From contig NC_022041.1 of assembly GCF_000444995.1 (NCBI RefSeq), positions 2,826,001 to 2,890,000 on the forward strand: 64,000 nucleotides of DNA, given 5' to 3'. The notes beneath the pieces were generated by a model that ran no database searches, was not told the DNA's origin, and saw only the letters and a list, made by a program, of their open reading frames with translations. A program made the position numbers and the translations under genes. Below, piece after piece: positions 48,437-58,128 of the stretch. The DNA is from Paracoccus aminophilus JCM 7686. Lineage in GTDB: Bacteria; Pseudomonadota; Alphaproteobacteria; Rhodobacterales; Rhodobacteraceae. How positions within the stretch are numbered: position 1 is the stretch's first letter; the number at the start of each line of letters is the position of its first letter.

Positions 48437-48458
48437 GACCTTCTGTCACGCTAAGGTC
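48437..48458. promoter_or_regulatory. GACCTT-N10-AAGGTC dyad upstream of HMA gene
   Basis: A perfect 6-bp inverted repeat resembling the core of CueR/MerR-type operators (the E. coli copA site has near GACCTT-N11-AAGGT). A second overlapping dyad GTGAC-CTTCT-GTCAC exists. It is 29 bp before the HMA ATG. No MerR-family gene is nearby. Confidence 0.45.
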
Positions 48459-48486
48459 AAGGGCAGCAGAAGGAAAGGAAGCCCCG

Positions 48487-48672
48487 ATGAGATTCATCGT
48501 GAACGACATGAGCTGCGGTCACTGCACCGCCACCATCGAAAAGGCCGTCACCGAGGCCGGCGGACGCGCGACGACCGATCTGGCCGATCACTCGGTCACG
48601 GTCGAGGGCCTCGACGCCGAGCGCGCCGCGCAGGTGATTCGGGACGCCGGATACACCCCGGAAGCGGGCTGA
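48487..48672 (+). CDS. Heavy-metal-associated (HMA) domain protein
   Basis: A 61-residue CopZ/Atx1-like metallochaperone. The metal site is CGHC in NDMSCGHCTATIEKAV; the rest forms the ferredoxin-like beta-alpha-beta-beta-alpha-beta fold (ATTDLADHSVTVEG, VIRDAGYTPE). It should bind Cu(I) and pass it to a Cu ATPase; none is in the window. GAAAGGAAGCCCCG precedes ATG. Confidence 0.9.
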   Translation: MRFIVNDMSCGHCTATIEKAVTEAGGRATTDLADHSVTVEGLDAERAAQVIRDAGYTPEAG

Positions 48673-48688
48673 GAGGTACATTTTGTAT

Positions 48689-48744
48689 GTCTCCCCCATG
48701 AGTCCAACGACTTGCGGGGGAGACTCGCCGTGATTGAGGCGAGT
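48689..48744. terminator. Two adjacent hairpins after the HMA gene
   Basis: GTCTCCCCC / GGGGGAGAC (48689-48697 and 48716-48724) is a perfect 9-bp stem whose 18-nt loop holds a nested AGTC/GACT pair. ACTCGCC / GGCGAGT (48723-48744) follows, sharing two bases. No T run follows either, so these may act as an RNA element or 3' stabiliser rather than a classic terminator. Confidence 0.45.
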
Positions 48745-48835
48745 TAACGTTTCTGTTATGGTTTCGTGGTTAAGCAAGGCGGATACCAGAGGGCGTTCAG
48801 CCCCTTCACCGCCGGGGAAGACCGAGGAGACAGAG

Positions 48836-49141
48836 ATGATGAACCGCTTCGCGATCGCCGCAGTGGCGGTGGTTTTGACCACGCCTTTTGCCGTCGCCGG
48901 CCCGATTGATTCCGCTTGTGTCCGTTCGGATCGCGGCACCCAGAATGGCCCGCTCTGCGGCTGCATCCAGCAAGTCGCCGATATGACCCTGTCGCGCGCC
49001 GACCAGCGCCGCGCCGCCGGTTTCTTCAAGGATGCCGATGCCGCTCAGCATGTGCGCATGTCGAAAAGCGATGCCGACAACGCCTTCTGGGCCCGCTACA
49101 AGAACTTCGCGACGACGGCCGAAGCCTACTGCGCCAACTGA
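48836..49141 (+). CDS. Secreted small protein, unknown
   Basis: A 101-residue protein with a Sec signal MMNRFAIAAVAVVLTTPFAV ending VAG. The mature part has four Cys residues (SACVRSD, GPLCGCIQQ, AYCAN), so disulfides are likely in the periplasm. No family recognised. GAGGAG lies 6 nt before ATG 48836; the next ATG 48839 is equally possible. It is 6 bp from the sirtuin gene and perhaps cotranscribed. Confidence 0.65.
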   Translation: MMNRFAIAAVAVVLTTPFAVAGPIDSACVRSDRGTQNGPLCGCIQQVADMTLSRADQRRAAGFFKDADAAQHVRMSKSDADNAFWARYKNFATTAEAYCAN

Positions 49142-49147
49142 TCTTTC

Positions 49148-49840
<693 letters not shown>

Positions 49841-49913
49841 CGCAGAGGCCGCAGCTTCGCGGGGCCGGAGGTGGTCGGCCTCTTCCGCCGCATGCCCGCC
49901 GCGCAAACGAAAC

Positions 49914-49938
49914 GCGCCCCGCCGATCCGGCAGGGCGC
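49914..49938 (-). terminator. Terminator of the CsbD gene
   Basis: GCGCCC-C-GCC ... GGC-A-GGGCGC, a 9-bp stem with one internal mismatch. On the minus strand it is followed by GTTTCGTTTG. Confidence 0.55.
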
Positions 49939-49990
49939 GATCATCCTTGGTCAGCCGCTGCATCTGGCGCGGCGACCTACAAGCTAGCGG

Positions 49991-50173
49991 TCAGATCTTG
50001 TCGCCGAGCTTGCCCTTGACGGTGCCAACGGCGCTTTGCACCTCGCCCTTGGCTTTTTGCAATTCGCCCTTCGCTTCAAGCTCGGGGTTGTCGGTCATCT
50101 TGCCAACTTCGGCTTTGACGCTACCGGCGGCCTTGTTCGCCGCACCTTTGATCTTGTCGGTCAGTTCGCCCAT
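49991..50173 (-). CDS. CsbD-family stress protein
   Basis: A 60-residue protein, MGELTDKIKGAANKAAGSVK..., with the repeated Lys/Ala/Gly/Glu pattern of CsbD proteins, which are induced in general stress and likely unfolded. ATG 50173 follows GGAGGACCTC; a longer open frame to 50245 has no ribosome site. Function of the family is not established. Confidence 0.85.
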   Translation of the reverse strand: MGELTDKIKGAANKAAGSVKAEVGKMTDNPELEAKGELQKAKGEVQSAVGTVKGKLGDKI

Positions 50174-50266
50174 GAGGTCCTCCGAATGAGATCTGTTACA
50201 CGCCAGACCAACCCCCGGGGGCCGTGATTGGTTCCCTCGCCGCACCCGCAGCAGGCGGCGCGCAGC

Positions 50267-51004
50267 CTAGGGCACCAGCGAACCGCCGGTCTCGGGACGC
50301 ATCACCAGCGAGACCCGCTCGGCCACAAACCAGGTTGTGCCATACTCGACCGGCACGCCCGCAACATCGCGGTTCACCCCCCGCGTCACCATCAAAAGCG
50401 CGCCCTCGCGCAGATGCAGCCGCCCGGCCTGAACCGGAGTCGCGGGCTCTGCGTCGATCCGGGTCTCGGCGCGGGTATAGTCGGAAATCCCGCTTTCGCG
50501 CAGAGCCTCGGTGACAGAGGACAGCCGCCGCAAGAGCTCGTCAAAGCCCGGAAGCCGCTCGGCCGGAAAGACTGCGCGAAAGGCCGCAATCGGATGCTCA
50601 TCGGCGGTCGAGATCCCTTCCGAGACATAGACCGGCGCGCCCGGCGCGATCTCAAGCGCCTCGGCCTCGATCCGGCTTGCGGCCTGAAGCCGGACGAAAT
50701 CGAGCCGACGCCCCGGCAGCCGCCCGGCAAGCGCGAGGTTCTTGTGAAAGCGCACGCGCCGCCCCAGCGGATATTCCACCGGCTGCATCGCCACGAAAAC
50801 CCCGGCGCCGCGCCGCGCCCGCACCAACCCGGCCTCGGCCAGATCGGCCAAGGCGCGGCGCACGGTATGCCGGTTCACACCGAAGCGCGCCGAGAGCTCT
50901 GCCTCGGTCGGGAGCTGGTCACCGGGCTGTAACGAACCTTCGCTAATGTCGCGGCGCACGGCGTCGCGGATCGATTCCCAGATCGCGATACGGGTTTCAG
51001 TCAT
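50267..51004 (-). CDS. phnF: Phosphonate metabolism regulator PhnF (GntR/HutC)
   Basis: A 245-residue repressor. The GntR helix-turn-helix spans about 15-75 (LPTEAELSARFGVNRHTVRRAL), and a UTRA/chorismate-lyase-like effector domain follows. It diverges from phnG across an 87-bp region rich in repeats, so it should control the phn operon, sensing phosphonate or phosphate status. Confidence 0.88.
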   Translation of the reverse strand: MTETRIAIWESIRDAVRRDISEGSLQPGDQLPTEAELSARFGVNRHTVRRALADLAEAGLVRARRGAGVFVAMQPVEYPLGRRVRFHKNLALAGRLPGRRLDFVRLQAASRIEAEALEIAPGAPVYVSEGISTADEHPIAAFRAVFPAERLPGFDELLRRLSSVTEALRESGISDYTRAETRIDAEPATPVQAGRLHLREGALLMVTRGVNRDVAGVPVEYGTTWFVAERVSLVMRPETGGSLVP

Positions 51005-51021
51005 GGAAAATTCACAACTCT

Positions 51022-51074
51022 CTTGTTGAGTCGAAGCACTTGTCGAGTTATCTGTTGTCTAGTTGTATAGAACA
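51022..51074. promoter_or_regulatory. Repeats in the phnF-phnG intergenic region
   Basis: Direct repeats CTTGTTGAGT (51022) and CTTGTCGAGT (51039) are 17 nt apart and differ at one base. TGTTGTCTAGTTGTATAGAA begins at 51053 and closes with CA at 51073-51074: it has TGTT/AACA ends and two TTG-T(C/A)TAG half sites, near the GT-N-TA-N-AC pattern known for HutC-type regulators. These are good PhnF operator candidates. Confidence 0.5.
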
Positions 51075-51091
51075 CTGGACAGACTCGCAAG

Positions 51092-51535
51092 ATGTCTAAT
51101 GCACCCGAGATGACGCGACGCGATTGGATGGGCCTTCTGGCCCGCGCGCAGCCTGCCCGTCTGGCAGAGCTTTTCCCCGAACTTCCCGCCCATCGCCTGA
51201 CCCGCGCCCCCGAAATTGGCACCGTCATGGTGCAGGGGCGTACGGGCGGCACCGGCGCGCCTTTCAATCTGGGCGAGGTCACGGTCACGCGCTGCGCGTT
51301 GCAGCTCGGTGACGACCGCGTCGGCCATGCCTATGTGCAGGGCCGCGACAAGAGCCACGCTTTGCGCGCTGCCGCCGTCGATGCGCTGCTGCAAGGCGCC
51401 GAGGCCGCGAGGCTGCACCGCGACGTGCTCGCCCCACTGGCCGAGGACGAGGCGCAGGCCCGCCAAGCTCTGGCCGAGAAGGCCGCCGCCACCCGGGTCG
51501 AATTCTTCACCCTCGTCCGAGGAGAGGACGCATGA
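51092..51535 (+). CDS. phnG: Phosphonate C-P lyase subunit PhnG
   Basis: A 147-residue subunit of the C-P lyase core complex (PhnGHIJ). TRRDWMGLLARAQPARLAEL and the later GEVTVTRCALQL with GYVQGRDKSHA-like GHAYVQGRDKSHALRAAAVD segments match the family. The ribosome site is weak. It heads the operon and overlaps phnH by 4 nt. Confidence 0.92.
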   Translation: MSNAPEMTRRDWMGLLARAQPARLAELFPELPAHRLTRAPEIGTVMVQGRTGGTGAPFNLGEVTVTRCALQLGDDRVGHAYVQGRDKSHALRAAAVDALLQGAEAARLHRDVLAPLAEDEAQARQALAEKAAATRVEFFTLVRGEDA

Positions 51536-52110
51536 CGCTGCATTCTTCCGCTTTGAGCGGCGGCTTTGCCGATCCCGCGCCGCAATCGGCCCGCGCCTTC
51601 CGCGAGGTGCTGCAAGCCCTCTCGCGTCCGGGCCAAGCGCGCGACATCGAGGGCGCCGAGCCGCCCGCGCCGCTCTCGATCGCAGGCGGCACCGTGGCGC
51701 TGGTGCTTTTCGACCGCACCACGCCGGTTCTGCTGGCGGGCGCGCATGATTGTCCGGCCTTGCGCGATTGGCTGACCTTTCACACCGGCGCGACGCTCAC
51801 CGCGAACCCGGCCGAGGCCGCGTTTGCTCTGGGCGATTGGGAGAGCCTTGCGCCGCTTTACGCTGCTTTCCCGATTGGCACGGCGGAATATCCCGACCGC
51901 TCGACCACGCTGATCGTCGATGGCGTCACATTGGGCGAGCCGGTCACGATTTCCGGCCCCGGTCTGGCCGCGCCCCGCGATTTCGCTTTGCCCGAGCCTG
52001 CGCTTTTTGCCGAGAACGCGCGGCGCTTCCCGCTCGGGCTCGACTGCTTCTTCACCCAAGGCGCGCAGGTCACCGGCCTGCCGCGCTCGACGACCATCGA
52101 GGTGCGCTGA
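51532..52110 (+). CDS. phnH: Phosphonate C-P lyase subunit PhnH
   Basis: A 192-residue subunit of the C-P lyase core. SGGFADPAPQSARAFREVLQ near the start and FPLGLDCFFTQGAQVTGLPR near the end are family features. It overlaps phnG by 4 nt and phnI by one base (TGATG), typical of this operon. Confidence 0.93.
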   Translation: MTLHSSALSGGFADPAPQSARAFREVLQALSRPGQARDIEGAEPPAPLSIAGGTVALVLFDRTTPVLLAGAHDCPALRDWLTFHTGATLTANPAEAAFALGDWESLAPLYAAFPIGTAEYPDRSTTLIVDGVTLGEPVTISGPGLAAPRDFALPEPALFAENARRFPLGLDCFFTQGAQVTGLPRSTTIEVR

Positions 52111-53213
52111 TGTATGTTGCCGTCAAAGGCGGCGAGCGCGCGATTGCCGCCGCGCATCGCTGGCTCGCCGATGAAACCCGCGGCCCGCGCGCCGAGCCCC
52201 GCCTCAGCGCCGCCCAGATCGAGGGGCAGCTCGCGATTGCCACCGCCCGCGTCATGGCCGAAGGCTCGCTTTACGACCCAGAGCTCGCCGCTCTGGCGAT
52301 CCAGCAATCGCGCGGCGATCTGATCGAGGCGATTTTCCTCATCCGCGCCTACCGCACCACTCTGCCGCGCTTTGGCAGCTCGACCCCGATCGAGACCGCC
52401 GAGATGGCGGTCTGCCGCCGGATCTCGGCGACGTTCAAGGATGTGCCGGGCGGCCAGATTCTGGGCCCGACCTTCGATTACACCCACCGCCTGCTCGATT
52501 TCGCGGCCATGGCCAATGGCGATGCGCCCGAGGCTGCGCGGGTCGAGGCAGATCCCGCGACCATCCCGCATGTGCTTGATTTCCTGAACAAGGACGGGAT
52601 CATTCAGGACGAGCCGCGCGAAGAGACCACGCCGCCAGACCTGACCCGCGCCCCTCTGGAGCTGCCTGCGAACCGCGCCTTGCGCCTGCAAGCCTTGGCG
52701 CGCGCTGATGAGGGCTTCATCCTTGGCCTCGCCTATTCGACCCAGCGTGGCTATGCCCGCAACCACGCCTTTGTCGGCGAATTGCGCATCGGCGAGGTCG
52801 CGGTCTCGATGGAGATCCCCGAGCTTGGTTTCGCCATCGACTTCGGCCGGATCGAGGTCACCGAATGCGAGACGGTGAACCAGTTCGGCGGCTCGAAGAA
52901 AGAGCCGCCGCAATTCACCCGCGGCTATGGGCTCAGCTTTGGCCAGACCGAGCGCAAGGCGATTTCCATCGCGCTGGTCGATCGGGCGTTGCGCTGGGAG
53001 GAACTCGGCGAGGATTTCGCCGGCGCCCCCGCGCAGGACGAGGAATTCGTGCTCTCTCATTGCGACAATGTGCAGGCGACGGGCTTTCTCGAACATATCA
53101 AACTGCCCCATTACGTCGATTTCCAGTCTGAATTGGAACTGATCCGGCGTCTGCGGCGCGAGGCTTTGGAAGCGGCTGCGCCCGCCGGTGCCACGGAGAA
53201 TGAAGATGCGTGA
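52110..53213 (+). CDS. phnI: Phosphonate C-P lyase subunit PhnI
   Basis: A 367-residue subunit with nucleosidase activity: with PhnG, H and L it attaches methylphosphonate to the ribose of ATP. MYVAVKGGERAIAAAHRWLA starts the family alignment; FGGSKKEPPQFTRGYGLSFG is another conserved block. A longer open frame upstream overlaps phnH and is not used. It overlaps phnJ by 8 nt. Confidence 0.94.
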   Translation: MYVAVKGGERAIAAAHRWLADETRGPRAEPRLSAAQIEGQLAIATARVMAEGSLYDPELAALAIQQSRGDLIEAIFLIRAYRTTLPRFGSSTPIETAEMAVCRRISATFKDVPGGQILGPTFDYTHRLLDFAAMANGDAPEAARVEADPATIPHVLDFLNKDGIIQDEPREETTPPDLTRAPLELPANRALRLQALARADEGFILGLAYSTQRGYARNHAFVGELRIGEVAVSMEIPELGFAIDFGRIEVTECETVNQFGGSKKEPPQFTRGYGLSFGQTERKAISIALVDRALRWEELGEDFAGAPAQDEEFVLSHCDNVQATGFLEHIKLPHYVDFQSELELIRRLRREALEAAAPAGATENEDA

Positions 53214-54045
53214 TCAGGCCTATAATTTCGCCTATCTCGACGAAGACACCAAGCGCATGATCCGCCGCGCCATCCTGAAGGGGATCGCCGTGCCGGGCTA
53301 TCAGGTGCCTTTCGCCAGCCGCGAAATGCCGATGCCTTATGGCTGGGGCACGGGCGGCGTGCAGGTGACGGCGGCCTGTCTGATGCCCGAGGACGTGCTG
53401 AAGGTGATCGACCAGGGCGCGGATGACACGACGAATGCGGTGTCGATCCGCGGCTTTTTCGCCCGCACCGCCGGGGTTGAAACCACCGAGCGCACGGCCG
53501 AGGCCACCGTCATCCAGACCCGCCACCGCATCCCGGAACAGGCTTTGAGCGAGGATCAGATCCTCGTCTATCAGGTCCCGATCCCCGAGCCTTTGCGCTT
53601 TCTCGAGCCGCGCGAGACCGAGACCCGGCGCATGCATGCGCTTGAGGATTACGGGCTGATGCATGTGCGTCTTTACGAAGACATAGCCCGTCACGGCGCG
53701 ATTGCCACGGCCTATGCCTATCCGGTCAAGGTCGCGGGGCGCTATGTCATGGACCCCTCGCCGATCCCGAAATTCGACAATCCGAAACTCTCGATGAATG
53801 CCGCCGTGCAGCTATTCGGTGCGGGGCGCGAACAGCGCATCTATGCGCTACCGCCCTATACCGAGGTCGTGAGCCTCGATTTCGAGGATTATCCTTTCGA
53901 GGCGAGCAAGGCCCAGCACAGTTGCGCGATCTGCGGCGCGGATGACAGCTATCTCGATGAGGTCATCACCGATGATCAGGGCGGGCGGATGTTTGTCTGC
54001 TCGGACACGGATTACTGCGCCTCGCGTCAGGAGGACCGGGCATGA
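53206..54045 (+). CDS. phnJ: C-P lyase PhnJ (radical SAM)
   Basis: A 279-residue enzyme that cleaves the C-P bond of ribose 5-phosphonate using S-adenosylmethionine. The unusual cluster motif C-x2-C-x21-C-x5-C is present at Cys240, Cys243, Cys265 and Cys271, almost the same numbering as E. coli PhnJ. ATG 53206 has GGAGA 6 nt upstream; the frame is open a little further. All key residues needed for the reaction look intact. Confidence 0.95.
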   Translation: MRDQAYNFAYLDEDTKRMIRRAILKGIAVPGYQVPFASREMPMPYGWGTGGVQVTAACLMPEDVLKVIDQGADDTTNAVSIRGFFARTAGVETTERTAEATVIQTRHRIPEQALSEDQILVYQVPIPEPLRFLEPRETETRRMHALEDYGLMHVRLYEDIARHGAIATAYAYPVKVAGRYVMDPSPIPKFDNPKLSMNAAVQLFGAGREQRIYALPPYTEVVSLDFEDYPFEASKAQHSCAICGADDSYLDEVITDDQGGRMFVCSDTDYCASRQEDRA

Positions 54046-54863
54046 ATGCGGCACATATCGGAGCCTCCGGCGGGGATATTTCAGGCATGAAAGACATGGG
54101 TGAGGCAAGCGGGCCGCTGCTGCGCGTCGGGGGTGTGACCAAGCTTTACGGGGGGCGCGTCGGTTGCCGGGACGTGAGTTTCGATCTTTGGCCGGGTGAG
54201 GTCATGGGGATCGTTGGCGAAAGCGGCTCGGGAAAATCGACGCTGCTCTCTTGTCTCGCCGGGCATCTCGCGCCCGATCAGGGGCGGGTGATTTACGGCG
54301 GACGCGATACCGTCGCCATGGCCGAGACCGAGCGGCGCCATCTGGGTCGCACCGATTGGGCCTTCGTGCATCAGAACCCGCGCGACGGGTTGCGCATGGG
54401 CGTCAGCGCGGGCGGCAATGTCGGCGAGCGGTTGATGGCGGTGGGCGCGCGCCATTACGGCGCGATCCGCGAGACTGCCGAGGATTGGCTCGGCCGCGTC
54501 GAGATTGATCCGGGTCGCATTGATGACCGGCCGCGCCAGTTTTCCGGCGGCATGCAGCAGCGTTTGCAGATCGCGCGCAATCTGGTCACGGGACCGAAGC
54601 TCGTCTTCATGGACGAGCCGACCGGCGGGCTCGATGTCTCGGTTCAGGCGCGGCTGTTGGATCTTTTGCGCGGGCTCGTGCGGCGCATGGGGCTTTCTGC
54701 GGTGATTGTGACCCATGATCTGGCCGTGGTGCGCTTGCTTGCCGACCGGCTGATGGTGATGAAAGGCGGCAATGTCGTGGAATCGGGGCTGACCGATCAG
54801 GTCCTTGACGATCCGCGCCATGCCTATACGCAGCTTCTTGTATCCTCTGTCCTGCAGGTTTGA
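54042..54863 (+). CDS. phnK: Phosphonate C-P lyase system ATPase PhnK
   Basis: A 273-residue ABC-type ATPase that binds the C-P lyase core complex. Walker A is [10 protein letters not shown], the signature [14 protein letters not shown] and Walker [13 protein letters not shown]. The 25 N-terminal residues before LLRVGG are not typical of the family; ATG 54087 and 54096 are alternative starts. It overlaps phnJ by 4 nt. Confidence 0.92.
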   Translation: MNAAHIGASGGDISGMKDMGEASGPLLRVGGVTKLYGGRVGCRDVSFDLWPGEVMGIVGESGSGKSTLLSCLAGHLAPDQGRVIYGGRDTVAMAETERRHLGRTDWAFVHQNPRDGLRMGVSAGGNVGERLMAVGARHYGAIRETAEDWLGRVEIDPGRIDDRPRQFSGGMQQRLQIARNLVTGPKLVFMDEPTGGLDVSVQARLLDLLRGLVRRMGLSAVIVTHDLAVVRLLADRLMVMKGGNVVESGLTDQVLDDPRHAYTQLLVSSVLQV

Positions 54864-54864
54864 C

Positions 54865-55548
54865 ATGATCCATATTACTTCCGCAGGCAAGGAATTCGTC
54901 CTGCACAATCAAGGCGGTGTCGTGCTGCCGGTTCTGGTGGGTGCCGATCTTGAGGTCGCTTCTGGTGAATGCGTCGGGCTGACCGGCGCCTCGGGCTCGG
55001 GGAAGTCGACGCTGATGCGCATGGTCTGGGGCAATTACCGCACCGATCAGGGCGCGGTCGTGGTCGGCGATCTCGATCTCGCGCAGGCCGAGCCGCGCCA
55101 GATCATCGCGCTGCGCCGCCAGACCCTTGGCTATGTCAGCCAGTTCCTGCGCGTTGTGCCGCGCGTGCCGACGCTGGAGGTCGTGGCCGAGCCTTTGCTG
55201 AACCTTGGCGTGCCCGAGGATCAGGCGCGGGCGCGGGCAGCCGAGCTGCTTGCCCGGCTGAACATCCCCGAGGCTTTGTGGTCCTTGTCGCCCACGACCT
55301 TCTCGGGCGGTGAGCAGCAGCGCGTCAATATCGCGCGCGGTTTCGCTCATCCTTATCCGGTCCTGTTGCTCGATGAGCCGACGGCGAGCCTTGATGCCGC
55401 CAATCGCGAGACCGTGCTGGCACTGATCGAAGAGGCCAAAGCGCGCGGCGCCGCGATCCTTGGCATCTTCCACGACGAGCCCGCCCGCGCCCGCGTCTGC
55501 GACCGGCTGGTCGATGTCTCGGGCTTCACGCCAAGGCGGGCCGCATGA
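54865..55548 (+). CDS. phnL: Phosphonate C-P lyase system protein PhnL
   Basis: A 227-residue ABC-type ATPase of the C-P lyase complex. Walker A is [11 protein letters not shown], the signature [14 protein letters not shown] and Walker [16 protein letters not shown] 54865 is one base after the phnK stop with GCAGG before it. The ORF is open further up but only overlaps phnK. Confidence 0.93.
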   Translation: MIHITSAGKEFVLHNQGGVVLPVLVGADLEVASGECVGLTGASGSGKSTLMRMVWGNYRTDQGAVVVGDLDLAQAEPRQIIALRRQTLGYVSQFLRVVPRVPTLEVVAEPLLNLGVPEDQARARAAELLARLNIPEALWSLSPTTFSGGEQQRVNIARGFAHPYPVLLLDEPTASLDAANRETVLALIEEAKARGAAILGIFHDEPARARVCDRLVDVSGFTPRRAA

Positions 55549-56108
55549 CCGGCGCCGCGCAGGAGACCGGGCTTGCCATTGCCGTGGTCGGCCCCTCGGG
55601 GGCGGGCAAGGATACGCTGATGGCGGCGGCACTGGCGCGCGATCCTCGGCTGCATCTGGCGCGTCGGGTCATCACCCGGCCCGCCGATGCCGGGGGCGAG
55701 GAGTTCGAGGCCGCGAGCGTCGCGGATTTCGAGGCCCGCCGCGCGGCGGGCGATTTCGCGCTCTCCTGGTGGGCGCATGGGCTCTTTTACGGCATCCCCG
55801 CTTCGGTCCGCCAAGAGGTCGCCGAGGGCCGGATTGTCCTGATGAACCTGTCGCGTGGCGCCTTGGCCGAGGCCGCCGCCCTCTTTCCGCGTTTTCTGAC
55901 GCTTTACATCCATGCCCGTCCCGAGATACTCGCCGCCCGTCTGGCCGCGCGTGGCCGCGAAAGCGGCGAGGATCTGGCCGCCCGTATCCGGCGGGCCGGG
56001 CAATGGGCCGAGGGGCTCGCTGTCCCCGTCACCACAATCGACAATTCGGACGGGATCGACCCCGCCCTCGAGCAATTCATGTCCGCCATCCGCAAGGCCC
56101 TGAAATGA
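55545..56108 (+). CDS. phnN: Ribose 1,5-bisphosphokinase PhnN
   Basis: A 187-residue kinase that makes PRPP from ribose 1,5-bisphosphate. The P-loop is [11 protein letters not shown], and [17 protein letters not shown] is the guanylate-kinase-like base region. It overlaps phnL by 4 nt and phnM by 4 nt. Confidence 0.92.
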   Translation: MTGAAQETGLAIAVVGPSGAGKDTLMAAALARDPRLHLARRVITRPADAGGEEFEAASVADFEARRAAGDFALSWWAHGLFYGIPASVRQEVAEGRIVLMNLSRGALAEAAALFPRFLTLYIHARPEILAARLAARGRESGEDLAARIRRAGQWAEGLAVPVTTIDNSDGIDPALEQFMSAIRKALK

Positions 56109-57244
56109 CCCGCACGATACTTGCCAATGCCCGCCTGATCCTTCCCGAAACCGTCGAAACCGGAGGCGTCATCCTTGAAAACGGGCTGATCTCCGAGATC
56201 TTCCTTGGCGACAGCCTGCCCGCCGGGGCGATTGACCTTGGGGGCGATTATCTCGCGCCCGGCATGGTCGAGCTGCATACCGACAACCTCGAAGGCCATC
56301 TCCAGCCGCGTCCGGGCGTCAACTGGCCCCATGCGAGCGCCATTCTCGCCCATGATGCCGAGCTTGCGGGCTGCGGCATCACCACGGTCTTCGATGCCAT
56401 GCGTGTCGGCTCGATCACCAAGGACAGCCCGGCCGATTACGCGCAATATGCCCGCGCGCTGACCACCGAGCTGATGGAGATCCGCGCCAAGGATGCCCTG
56501 CGCATCAGCCATTTCCTGCATCTGCGCGCCGAGGTCTGCTCTGAAACGCTGATCGCCGAGATCGACGAATTCGGCCCCGAGGACCGCGTCGGCATCATCA
56601 GCCTGATGGACCACACCCCGGGCCAGCGCCAGTTCCGCGATGTCTCGAAGCTCGCGCAATATGTGAAGGGCAAGCACGGGCTCGATGACGCGGGCTTTGA
56701 GGCGCATATCCAGCATCTGCAGGGCCTGCGCGAAGAATTCGGCGATGCACATGAGGCCCATGCGGTCGCCAAGGCCAAGGCGCTTGGCGCGGTGCTGGCC
56801 AGCCATGACGACACCACCGCCGAGCATGTCGCGACCTCGGCGAGCTATGGCATCCGTCTGGCGGAATTCCCGACCACCGCCGAGGCGGCGGCGGCCTGCC
56901 ATGAGCATGGCATCATGGTGATGATGGGTGCGCCGAACCTGATCCGGGGCGGCTCGCATTCGGGCAATGTCTCGGCGGCGGAGCTGGCGCGGAACGGGCA
57001 TCTCGACATTCTCTCGTCGGATTACGTCCCGGCGGGGCTCTTGCCGGGCGCGATCATTCTGGCCGGGATCTGGGACGATCTGCCGCGCGCCATTGCCACG
57101 GTCACCGCCAATCCGGCCAAGGCGACCGGTCTGAGCGATCGCGGCCAGATCCGGGCAGGGTTGCGCGGCGATCTCATCCGCTTCCGCATGTTGGGCGAGA
57201 CCCCGGTCCTGCGCGAAACCTGGGTCAAAGGCGCGCGCGTCTAA
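56105..57244 (+). CDS. phnM: Alpha-D-ribose 1-methylphosphonate 5-triphosphate diphosphatase
   Basis: A 379-residue amidohydrolase-family metal enzyme that removes pyrophosphate before the PhnJ step. Metal-binding motifs are PGMVELHTDNLEGH and, later, LASHDDTTAEH. It is the last gene of the operon here. No phnCDE transporter or phnP/phnO is present within the window. Confidence 0.93.
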   Translation: MTRTILANARLILPETVETGGVILENGLISEIFLGDSLPAGAIDLGGDYLAPGMVELHTDNLEGHLQPRPGVNWPHASAILAHDAELAGCGITTVFDAMRVGSITKDSPADYAQYARALTTELMEIRAKDALRISHFLHLRAEVCSETLIAEIDEFGPEDRVGIISLMDHTPGQRQFRDVSKLAQYVKGKHGLDDAGFEAHIQHLQGLREEFGDAHEAHAVAKAKALGAVLASHDDTTAEHVATSASYGIRLAEFPTTAEAAAACHEHGIMVMMGAPNLIRGGSHSGNVSAAELARNGHLDILSSDYVPAGLLPGAIILAGIWDDLPRAIATVTANPAKATGLSDRGQIRAGLRGDLIRFRMLGETPVLRETWVKGARV

Positions 57245-57304
57245 GGCGCCTGCCACCGAACCTCGTTGTCGGAGCCGGTTCTTTCCGGCCCCGGCGGCGC
57301 GGGT

Positions 57305-57985
57305 CTAATCCGCTCTTTGGCGAAACAGCGCCTCCGGGCGCAGGATGCGCAGGAATTTGCGCCCGGCCTCGATCGCGCCCTCGCGGCCAAGTTTCGCTAA
57401 GCCGCGACTGACCGCCTCGCGGTTCGCGCCGACGATATTGGCGATCTCGGCATGGGTCGGGACATCATGGATGACCGAGCCCGCATCGAGCCCGCCCCGT
57501 TCCAGCGCCAGCCGCACCAGATAAGAGCGCAGCCGATCATCGACGCCGAAAACCGTCAGCTCTTCGACGCGGTCGCTTAAGGAATGAATGCGCTCGACCA
57601 AACCGCGGATAATCGCCTTGCGCACCTCGGGGTTGATGTCGATCAGCTCATGCATCAACTCGCCGGGCATTTCATAAAGCCTGCAATCACTGCGTGCATA
57701 TAGCGACAGCGAGCGCAGCCCGCCGGTCAGCACGGAAAGCTCGCCAAAGGCACTGCCCGGACCGATGTCGCTATAGACGATCTCGCGCCCGGCCTGCGTC
57801 CAATGCACGGCCAGCACCCGGCCTTCGAGCACGAAATGCACGGTATTCCCCGGCGTGCCGCGCTCAAAAATAAGCTGGCCCTGCTCGAACCGGCGCAGGG
57901 TCAGGGCGGCCTCGATCGGCGCAAGATCGGCCGGTTCCAGGCCGACGAACCAGTCCATATCCTTCAGACCGAGCATAGCCCGCAC
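57305..57985 (-). CDS. Crp/Fnr-family transcriptional regulator
   Basis: A 226-residue regulator. An N-terminal cyclic-nucleotide-binding-like beta-roll (about 10-130) and a C-terminal winged helix-turn-helix (VPTHAEIANIVGANREAVSR) are clear. There is no N-terminal Fnr-type cysteine cluster, so it is not an Fe-S oxygen sensor. The start is GTG 57985 or ATG 57976. It converges on phnM. Effector unknown. Confidence 0.85.
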   Translation of the reverse strand: MRAMLGLKDMDWFVGLEPADLAPIEAALTLRRFEQGQLIFERGTPGNTVHFVLEGRVLAVHWTQAGREIVYSDIGPGSAFGELSVLTGGLRSLSLYARSDCRLYEMPGELMHELIDINPEVRKAIIRGLVERIHSLSDRVEELTVFGVDDRLRSYLVRLALERGGLDAGSVIHDVPTHAEIANIVGANREAVSRGLAKLGREGAIEAGRKFLRILRPEALFRQRAD

Positions 57986-58128
57986 GCCTGCATTCCATCC
58001 CCTCCGGCAGCCTCGCGACCTGCGCCGCGCTCAACTCTCAGCTGAACGTGCGCTAGCGCACAGATTGTCTCTGCCCAGAATGCTATCAAATAGCCAGCGG
58101 AATCAGATCAATCCGGAGAGCGTGTCAG

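Noticed and set aside
45831..48701. An open frame of 956 codons on the plus strand
   Set aside because: Antisense to lepA and the DMT transporter and overlapping the HMA gene; Asp/His/Arg-rich composition typical of a shadow frame.
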